Shown here piece by piece: positions 47,314 through 52,703 of a stretch of 52,703 nt of DNA (positions within the stretch are counted from its first letter, which is position 1; each line of letters opens with the position of its first letter). The position numbers were made by a program, and so were the translations under genes. Origin of the DNA: Micromonospora noduli (GTDB lineage: Bacteria > Actinomycetota > Actinomycetes > Mycobacteriales > Micromonosporaceae); assembly GCF_003264365.1 (NCBI RefSeq), contig NZ_PYAK01000040.1:1-52703 (forward strand), given 5' to 3'. The notes beneath the pieces are model-generated. The model saw nothing but the letters and a program-made list of their open reading frames with translations. It did no database searches and had not been told where the DNA came from.

Positions 47314-48087
47314 CTACTTTGCCACATCCCCCGGTGGAGGCTGAAATCCGGCCTGGTCCAGGGCCGCGATGTCCCGTTTGTCGAGCCGATCGGCCGGCAA
47401 CGCGGCCAGCAGGTCCGGCCGGCGGGCGGCCGTGCGCAGCAGACCCTCCTCGCGCCGCCAGCGGGCGATCTTGCCGTGGTCACCGGAGCGGAGCACCTCC
47501 GGCACGTCGTGCCCACGCCAACTCGGCGGCTTGGTGTAGATCGGCGCCTCCAGCAGCCCGTGCGCGTGCGACTCCTCGTCCAACGAGCCCGCGTTGCCCA
47601 GCACCCCCGGCAGCAGCCTGGTGACCGCCTCCAGCATCACCAGGACCGCGACCTCGCCGCCGAAGAGCACGTAGTCACCGAGCGACACCTCGGTGACCGG
47701 CATCCGGGTGGCGGCGTGCGCCAGGACCCGCTGGTCGATCCCCTCGTAACGGCCGCAGGCGAAGAGCAGATGCGACTCGGCCGCCAACTCGTACGCCATG
47801 GCCTGGGTGAAGGGGGCACCGGCCGGCGACGGCACCAGCAGCCTTGGCGGCGGGGCGTCGAGCGGCGCGAGAGCGTCCAGAGCCTCACCCCACGGCTCGG
47901 GGCGCATCACCATTCCCGGCCCGCCACCGTAGGGGGTGTCGTCGACAGTGCGGTGCACGTCGTGGGTCCAGGTCCGCAGGTCGTGCACGGCGAGCTGGAG
48001 TACGCCGTTGGCCCGCGCCCGTCCGATCAGCGACAGGTCCAGCGGGGCGAAGTACTCCGGAAAGATCGACACGACGTCGACGCGCAT
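47314..48087 (-). CDS. trmD: tRNA (guanine37-N1)-methyltransferase
   Basis: 257 residues. SPOUT knot enzyme that makes m1G37 and prevents frameshifting. MRVDVVSIFPEYF at the start, TVDDTPYGGGPGMVMRPEPW, the trefoil knot LLFACGRYEGIDQRV and SLGDYVLFGGEVAVLVMLEA, and the C-terminal SGDHGKIARWRREEGLLRTA. Begins 11 nt after rimM. Confidence 0.97.
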   Translation of the reverse strand: MRVDVVSIFPEYFAPLDLSLIGRARANGVLQLAVHDLRTWTHDVHRTVDDTPYGGGPGMVMRPEPWGEALDALAPLDAPPPRLLVPSPAGAPFTQAMAYELAAESHLLFACGRYEGIDQRVLAHAATRMPVTEVSLGDYVLFGGEVAVLVMLEAVTRLLPGVLGNAGSLDEESHAHGLLEAPIYTKPPSWRGHDVPEVLRSGDHGKIARWRREEGLLRTAARRPDLLAALPADRLDKRDIAALDQAGFQPPPGDVAK

Positions 48088-48098
48088 GCGGGCTGGTC

Positions 48099-48749
48099 CT
48101 AAAGGTCGAGCAGTCCGGCTGGCGGGTCGACGATCACACGTCCGCCAGCCAGGTCGACCTCCGGAACGATCGCCCGGACGAACGGGATCAACGCGGTACG
48201 CCCCTCGGGGCGCCGCAGCACCAGCAGGTCGGACGAGGGCGCGTGGTCGATGCGGGCGACCTCGCCCAGGCGTTCGCCGGCCGGGGTCACCACGGCCAAC
48301 CCGACCAGCTGGTGGTCGTGGAACTCCTCCGGGTCATCCGGTGGGGTCACGTCGGCGCTGTCCACCACGAGCAGCGTCCCGCGCAGCGCCTCGGCGGTGT
48401 TGCGGTCCAGGATGCCCTCGAACGCGATCAGCACCCGACCCTGGTGGAAGCGGGATTCCTCGATGGTCAGCTCCGCGGGAACCCGGAACGGCACCCCGGG
48501 CTCATCGCTGGCTGGCGGGGGTGTCGCCCCCGGCTCAGTGCCCAGCACAGTGTTGCGCGCAGGCGGGGGCGTCGCCCCCGGCTCAGTGCCCAGCACAGTG
48601 TTGCGCGCAGGCGGGGGCGTCGCCCCCGGCTCAGTGCGCAGCACTGTGCCGGGGGCGAACCGTGCCTCGGGCTCATCGGTCCGCACTTCCACGGTGACCT
48701 CACCGCGGACACCGTGCGGCTTGCCGATCCTGCCGACGACGAGCTGCAT
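48099..48749 (-). CDS. rimM: Ribosome maturation factor RimM with in-frame repeat expansion
   Basis: 216 residues. Assists 30S head assembly and binds S19. N-terminal domain opens LVVGRIGKPHGVRGEVTVEV; the C-terminal PRC barrel has DHQLVGLAVVTPAGERLGEV and RTALIPFVRAIVPEVDLAGG. Between the strand with FAPGTVLRTEPGA and AELTIEESRFHQGRVLIAFEG lie about 45 residues that are three copies of a 16-residue unit (EPGATPPPARNTVLGT), encoded by 48-bp repeats. The reading frame is kept, and the insertion is in a loop that varies in the family. Start overlaps khpA stop (TGATG). Confidence 0.95.
   Translation of the reverse strand: MQLVVGRIGKPHGVRGEVTVEVRTDEPEARFAPGTVLRTEPGATPPPARNTVLGTEPGATPPPARNTVLGTEPGATPPPASDEPGVPFRVPAELTIEESRFHQGRVLIAFEGILDRNTAEALRGTLLVVDSADVTPPDDPEEFHDHQLVGLAVVTPAGERLGEVARIDHAPSSDLLVLRRPEGRTALIPFVRAIVPEVDLAGGRVIVDPPAGLLDL
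48514..48657. repeat. Three 48-bp tandem repeats with internal palindrome, inside rimM
   Basis: Copies at 48514-48561, 48562-48609 and 48610-48657. The first two differ by one base in 48; the third drifts at its end. Each contains CGGGGGCG-T-CGCCCCCG (one base changed in the first), a strong hairpin. 48 is a multiple of 3, so every added copy keeps the frame. Confidence 0.9.
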
Positions 48750-48982
48750 CAGTACGAGTCGACGATGTCGACGCGAACCCCGCGCCCGCCGATGGAGCCG
48801 ATCACCTGGCGCAGCGCCTTGGCGGTCCGGCCGGACCGCCCGATCACAGTGCCGAGGTCCTCGGGGTGCACGCGGACTTCGAGCCGCTTGCCCCGACGGG
48901 AATCGACCATCCGCACCCGGACGTCGTCCGGGTGGTCGACGATGCCCTTGACCAGGTGCTCCAACGCCGGACGCAGTGGCAT
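48749..48982 (-). CDS. khpA: KH-domain RNA-binding protein KhpA
   Basis: 77 residues from ATG 48982. A single KH domain: VRVRMVDSRRGKRLEVRVHP then DLGTVIGRSGRTAKALRQVI, where G-x-x-G is G-R-S-G. KhpA partners KhpB/Jag in other Gram-positives and affects cell elongation; in actinobacteria it is always between rpsP and rimM, as here. Separated from rpsP by one base. Confidence 0.95.
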   Translation of the reverse strand: MPLRPALEHLVKGIVDHPDDVRVRMVDSRRGKRLEVRVHPEDLGTVIGRSGRTAKALRQVIGSIGGRGVRVDIVDSY

Positions 48983-48983
48983 G

Positions 48984-49484
48984 TCAGGCCTGCTCACCGG
49001 CGTCGGCAGCGGCCGGGGCCTCGGCCGGAGCCTCGGTCTTCGGCGCCTCGGCCGTCGGAGCCTCAGCCGGAGCCTCGGTCTTCGGAGCCTCGGCAGCCTT
49101 GGCGGCCTTCTTGGCCGGCTTGGCCGGGGTCTCCGGGGCGAGCCCGGCGGCGGCCTTCGCCTCAGCCTCGTACGCCGCCTTGCGGTCGGCCCGCTCGGGG
49201 GCGACCAGGAGCGGCGGCGGGGCCGGCAGGCCCTTGTACTTCTGCCAGTCACCGGTCAGCTCCAGCAGCCGCTGCACCGCCTCGCTCGGCTGAGCGCCGA
49301 CGGACAGCCAGTACTGGACCCGCTCCGACTTGACCTCGATGATCGAGGGGTCTTCCTTGGGCTGGTAAACCCCGACGAACTCGATCGCCCGGCCGTCGCG
49401 CTTGGTGCGCGAGTCGGCGATGACGATGCGGTACTGCGGGTTGCGGATCTTGCCCATCCGCAGGAGCCGGATCTTTACGGCCAC
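48984..49484 (-). CDS. rpsP: 30S ribosomal protein S16 with Ala/Pro/Glu/Lys-rich tail
   Basis: 166 residues, twice the E. coli length. Residues 1-85 are S16: MAVKIRLLRMGKIRNPQYRI, DSRTKRDGRAIEFVGVYQP, RVQYWLSVGAQPSEAVQRLL. From about 105 the chain is low complexity with a repeated EAPKTEAPAEAP unit. First gene of rpsP-khpA-rimM-trmD. Confidence 0.97.
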   Translation of the reverse strand: MAVKIRLLRMGKIRNPQYRIVIADSRTKRDGRAIEFVGVYQPKEDPSIIEVKSERVQYWLSVGAQPSEAVQRLLELTGDWQKYKGLPAPPPLLVAPERADRKAAYEAEAKAAAGLAPETPAKPAKKAAKAAEAPKTEAPAEAPTAEAPKTEAPAEAPAAADAGEQA

Positions 49485-49640
49485 AGTTGTTTCGCTCCTG
49501 TTGCGATCTCACCGGCCCAAGCGGGCGGTGTGCATGGGTGAGCGCCGACCGGCACAGTGGGGTTGGGCCGGAGACTACTCGGTGGACTGGCGACGTGCCC
49601 GGGTTAGAGGGCGCCGGACGCGCGCCGGATACCAGCGACC

Positions 49641-49677
49641 TATTCTGCCAGATCCGATGCCGATCTCCCGCATCGGA
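49641..49677 (-). promoter_or_regulatory. Terminator hairpin and possible -10 element upstream of rpsP
   Basis: TCCGATGC (49653-49660) pairs with 49670-49677 over 9 nt and follows the DUF402 stop at 49714. Just downstream on the minus strand, CAGAATA (49647-49641) looks like an extended -10. This would separate the proS transcript from the rpsP operon. No clear -35. Confidence 0.45.
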
Positions 49678-49713
49678 CCCGTACACCGCACTGTCGGTGA
49701 CCTGGGGTACCGC

Positions 49714-50382
49714 TCAGCGCACCGGTGGACGATCCCATCCCGGTGGCAGTTTGTCTGGTATGCCCCACTCCGGAGGGGGTGTGAAGTCACACCAGGTGCC
49801 ATCGAACGGGAACTCGCCGGCCTCGGCGAGCGCGATCACCCGCTCCCCCTCGGCGCGGACCGCCTTCTCGTCGGTCACCCAGTAGTCGGCGCCGAAGGCG
49901 AGCCGCTCGACGAACTCGCCCTCGTCCTTCCACTCCCAGCTGCGGTCCGGCCACACCACCACGTCCAGGTCCTGGTCCACCACGTCGACGCCGGCCACCG
50001 GGCCGTCGTCCCAGCGGACACCGGGCTCCTCAAGGTTGACGTACCAGTGGGCGAACCGGCCCTGGGCGTCCCGGAACCACCAGACGGAGTGCGCCGCCCC
50101 CGTGGGCAGGAACTTCAACAGCGGCGGGCCGTTCCAGCGCCCCTGCGCCAACCGGTACGTCGACGAGATCCACTCGGCGAACGGCATCGCCCGCATCCCC
50201 AGCCCGGCCTCGGTCACCTCGTGGGCCACCGGCGAGTTCCGGGCGATCCAGACCAGCAACCCTCGATCGTCGTCGCTGACCACGCGGGCCGGCCGGGCCC
50301 ACCCGATCCGGCCGTGCCGCACGTTCCGATGCATGATCAGCCGACCCGGCTCGAACCGGTCGACGGGGTTGCCCGGCCGCAC
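49714..50382 (-). CDS. DUF402 domain-containing protein
   Basis: 222 residues from GTG 50382, one base after the proS stop. DUF402 (FomD/YgaC-like fold; members hydrolyse nucleoside di- or triphosphates or nucleotide-phosphonates) is seen in WYVNLEEPGVRWDDGPVAGV, DVVDQDLDVVVWPDRSWEWK and DEGEFVERLAFG, giving the typical acidic metal-binding residues (YVNLE, DxxLDVVV, D/E of DEGEF). Tight coupling to proS suggests a common expression rather than a known pathway. Confidence 0.85.
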   Translation of the reverse strand: MRPGNPVDRFEPGRLIMHRNVRHGRIGWARPARVVSDDDRGLLVWIARNSPVAHEVTEAGLGMRAMPFAEWISSTYRLAQGRWNGPPLLKFLPTGAAHSVWWFRDAQGRFAHWYVNLEEPGVRWDDGPVAGVDVVDQDLDVVVWPDRSWEWKDEGEFVERLAFGADYWVTDEKAVRAEGERVIALAEAGEFPFDGTWCDFTPPPEWGIPDKLPPGWDRPPVR

Positions 50383-50383
50383 C

Positions 50384-51790
50384 TCAGTAGGCGCGGGCGA
50401 GGATGGCGACCAGATCCGGCTCGTCCTCCGAGTCCGGTACCGAACCGTCGGCGCGCAGCAGGCAGCGCACCGTGACGCCCTGACCGTTCGCCTCGGCCTC
50501 ACCGGCCACGCCGACCGCCGACCACGGCACCCGCGCCCAGCCGGTCGCGGCGGCCTCGATCGCCTCGGCCAGGGTCGCCACCTCCACGGTGCGCGACTCG
50601 CGGTTGGCCAGCGCCTGGTCGTGCAGCACCTGCTGGTCGGTCTCCAGGGCGGCCAGCACCGCGGTGACCACGTCCGCCACCGGCGTCGGAGTCTTCGAGC
50701 CGTCGGTCCGACGCACCACCGTCGCGTTGCCCACGGCCAGGTCACGGGGGCCAACCTCGACGCGTACCGGATAGCCGCGCAGCTCGGCGTCGACGGCCCG
50801 GCGGCCGAACGGGGTGTCGGTCCGGTCGTCGAGCGCGACCCGGACACCGGCGTCGCGCAGGCCGTCGCGCAGCTTGGCCGCCGCCTCGCCGACGCCGTCG
50901 CCGTCCTTGACGATCATGACGTACGCCTGGATCGGCGCGAGCCTCGGCGGCACGCGCAGACCGTTGTCGTCGCCGTGCGCCATGATCAGGCCGCCGAGCA
51001 TCCGGGTGGACGTGCCCCAGGAGGTGGTCCAGGCGTGCTCCCGGCCGCCCTCCTTGGAGGAGTAGCTGATGTCGAACGCCTTGGCGAAGTTCTGGCCCAG
51101 CTCGTGGCTCGTGCCCAGCTGCAACGCCTTGCCGTCGCCCATCATGCCTTCGCAGGTGTACGTGGCCGTCGCCCCGGCGAAGCGCTCGCGCGTCGTCTTC
51201 AGGCCGACCACCACCGGAATGCCGATCACGTTGACCATCAGGTCCTCGTACGCCTCGTGCAGGATCCGCCGCGCGTACGCCCGGGCGTCCTCACGGGTGG
51301 CGTGCGCGGTGTGCCCCTCCTGCCAGAGGAACTCGCTGGTACGCAGGAAGATCCGCGGACGGAGCTCCCACCGGACCACGTTCGCCCACTGGTTCAGCAG
51401 CAGCGGAAGGTCCCGGTACGAGTCGATCCACTTGGCCATGAACTCGCCGATGACCGTCTCGCTGGTCGGACGCACCACGACCGGCTCGGCCAGCGGCTTG
51501 CCACCACCGTGGGTGACGACCGCCAGCTCCGGCGAGAAGCCCTCGACGTGCTGCGCCTCGCGCTTGAGGTAGCTCTCGGGGATGAACAACGGGAAGTACG
51601 CGTTCTCCGCACCCGCCGCCTTGATTCGAGCGTCCATCTCAGCCTGCATACGCTCCCAGATGGCGTAGCCGGCCGGTCGGATGACCATGGTGCCGCGAAC
51701 CGGGCCGTTGTCGGCCAGCTTCGCCTTGGCGATCAGGTCCTGGTACCAGCGGGGGAAATCCTCCGCACGGGGAGTGAGCACGCGTGCCAT
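50384..51790 (-). CDS. proS: Prolyl-tRNA synthetase, archaeal/eukaryotic type
   Basis: 468 residues. Charges tRNA-Pro. Class II motifs: VIRPAGYAIWERMQAEMDAR (motif 1 region), VVVRPTSETVIGEFMAKWI, RWELRPRIFLRTSEFLWQEG (motif 2), and TSWGTSTRMLGGLIMAHGDD (motif 3). It lacks the about 180-residue editing insertion of bacterial-type ProRS, and the chain ends in Tyr (AILARAY), both marks of the archaeal-type enzyme. The anticodon-binding domain is about residues 285-385. Preceded by a 230-nt region shared with the divergent tetR gene. Confidence 0.96.
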   Translation of the reverse strand: MARVLTPRAEDFPRWYQDLIAKAKLADNGPVRGTMVIRPAGYAIWERMQAEMDARIKAAGAENAYFPLFIPESYLKREAQHVEGFSPELAVVTHGGGKPLAEPVVVRPTSETVIGEFMAKWIDSYRDLPLLLNQWANVVRWELRPRIFLRTSEFLWQEGHTAHATREDARAYARRILHEAYEDLMVNVIGIPVVVGLKTTRERFAGATATYTCEGMMGDGKALQLGTSHELGQNFAKAFDISYSSKEGGREHAWTTSWGTSTRMLGGLIMAHGDDNGLRVPPRLAPIQAYVMIVKDGDGVGEAAAKLRDGLRDAGVRVALDDRTDTPFGRRAVDAELRGYPVRVEVGPRDLAVGNATVVRRTDGSKTPTPVADVVTAVLAALETDQQVLHDQALANRESRTVEVATLAEAIEAAATGWARVPWSAVGVAGEAEANGQGVTVRCLLRADGSVPDSEDEPDLVAILARAY

Positions 51791-52020
51791 GACCGCACAT
51801 CCTATGCGCCGCTCGTCAGGGCGGTGCGCTCGGGCGCGGCATCATTGGCATCCGCCGTCAAGGCCTTCCTCGATCCGCACCCCGAAGCGGCTCCAGCCCC
51901 GAGCCCGAGGCCCCCGATATGGCACACCTGGCGGCGAGCTGGGTGCGCTGGGCCCGGCAGCCGACCAGCCCGATCGCCGACCGCCCCCGGGCCGGCACGC
52001 CGACTTACACTTCGACCACC

Positions 52021-52617
52021 ATGATTGAGCAGAGGGAGCCCACCCCGGTACGGACCGGCATCGTCGACGCCGCCCGCGCGCTGACCGTCGCGACCGGATG
52101 GGACGGCGTCCGGATGGGTGCCGTCGCCACTGCCGCCGGGGTGAGCCGACAGACCGTCTACAACGAGTTCGGCAGCAAGGCCGGGCTGGCCGAGGCGCTC
52201 GCCCGCGCCGAGGTGGACCGTTTCGTCGGCGCCGTCCGGGCCGCTCTGCTCGCCCACGGCACCGACGTACGGGCCGGCGCGTACGCGGCTATCGCGCACA
52301 CCCTCACCACGGCGGGGGAAAACCCGCTGATCAAGGCGATCCTGACCAGCGCCCGGGGCGGCTCGGACGAGCTACTGCCGTACCTCACCACCCGGGCCGA
52401 GGTGGTGCTCACCGAGGCGTCCGGCGCTCTGATCGACTGGGCCGGCGACCACCTGCCCGGAGCGGACCACGCCGCGCTGGCCTTCGCCGCCGACACCATC
52501 GTCCGCCTGGTGGTCAGCCACATCGTGCTCCCCCGCGAACCGATCGAGCAGACCGCCACGGCCCTCGCCGACCTTGCCGTACGCCTCTTCAGCGCCGCCG
52601 CCCGCCCAGCCCACTAG
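52021..52617 (+). CDS. TetR-family transcriptional regulator
   Basis: 198 residues from ATG 52021. HTH at about 12-58: IVDAARALTVATGWDGVRMG, then AVATAAGVSRQTVYNEFGSK. The C-terminal ligand-binding part is Ala/Leu-rich helical with VVLTEASGALIDWAGDHLPG. Its target is not obvious; the genes on either side are proS (divergent) and the window edge. No strong palindrome was seen upstream. Confidence 0.9.
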   Translation: MIEQREPTPVRTGIVDAARALTVATGWDGVRMGAVATAAGVSRQTVYNEFGSKAGLAEALARAEVDRFVGAVRAALLAHGTDVRAGAYAAIAHTLTTAGENPLIKAILTSARGGSDELLPYLTTRAEVVLTEASGALIDWAGDHLPGADHAALAFAADTIVRLVVSHIVLPREPIEQTATALADLAVRLFSAAARPAH

Positions 52618-52644
52618 CCCCCGCACCCCGCGCCCCGCGCCCCG

Positions 52645-52703
52645 CCCGTGCGCCCCCTCCGCCCCGCCCGCCCGTGCGCCCCCTCCGCCCTGCCCGCCCG
52701 TGC
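52645..52703. repeat. 26-bp tandem repeat, cut by the window end
   Basis: Units at 52645-52670 and 52671-52696 differ by one base; a third starts at 52697 and runs off the window. C-rich on the plus strand (CCCGTGCGCCCCCTCCGCCC as core). Confidence 0.85.

Noticed and set aside
48514..48657. CRISPR array suspected from repeated 48-bp units
   Set aside because: Units are contiguous with no variable spacers, lie inside rimM in frame, and no cas genes are present.
47844..49541. 565-codon plus-strand frame over rimM, khpA and rpsP
   Set aside because: Antisense to three conserved genes and contains the complement of their repeats; no support.

Overview
The window is high-GC actinobacterial DNA with GTG starts, dense gene packing and many intergenic hairpins. 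Gene content and protein style (archaeal-type ProRS, DUF4081-GNAT next to ispG, RD-, PG- and AP-rich low-complexity tails, two lepB copies) suggest a member of the Micromonosporaceae, most likely Micromonospora. That assignment is by recognition, not by a search; the species cannot be named.

Layout. (1) 0-9 kb: a secreted lysozyme-fold protein, then on the minus strand the MEP-isoprenoid/RIP block dxr-rseP-ispG, separated from its usual GNAT neighbour by a divergent MFS/PadR pair; a Uma2-type nuclease and a small anchored protein lie upstream of dxr. (2) 9-25 kb, the accessory part: a 1324-residue multidomain GH87 alpha-1,3-glucanase with a readable promoter and operator-like palindrome; a GNAT; a YihY/BrkB membrane protein; a lipoprotein/adaptor/ATPase/permease exporter operon divergent from a two-component system; a phytoene-desaturase-like oxidoreductase; and an unusual protein with a metallo-beta-lactamase fold followed by a Rieske domain. 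(3) 25-34 kb: conserved core on the minus strand, rpsB-tsf-pyrH-frr-cdsA-rlmN plus a DivIVA-like protein. (4) 35-43 kb: mostly plus strand, with yraN-yifB-dprA, two tiny membrane proteins, xerC, a class V aminotransferase and a molybdopterin oxidoreductase, and an M23-like protein on the minus strand. (5) 43-52 kb: minus-strand core rpsP-khpA-rimM-trmD-rplS-lepB-lepB-NUDIX-rnhB-DUF2469, preceded by proS and a DUF402 gene; a TetR regulator closes the window.

Regions 3-5 correspond to the M. tuberculosis block from cdsA/frr to rpsP (about Rv2881c-Rv2909c), but the yraN-yifB-dprA-xerC segment is turned around relative to it. Together these genes cover translation (S2, EF-Ts, S16, L19, RRF, RimM, TrmD, RlmN, ProRS), envelope biogenesis and protein export (CdsA, LepB, RseP), isoprenoid supply (Dxr, IspG), DNA processing (RnhB, DprA, XerC) and envelope signalling or efflux.

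The most distinctive non-genic signals are long perfect intergenic hairpins. Two have an identical 20-bp stem, a 16-nt unrelated loop, the upstream gene's TGA as the first bases of the stem and a G-rich quadruplex-type tract next to them. Others are a heptanucleotide tandem array, a palindrome-bearing 48-bp repeat expanded in frame inside rimM, and a promoter/operator before the glucanase. I see no CRISPR array, tRNA, rRNA, insertion sequence or prophage.
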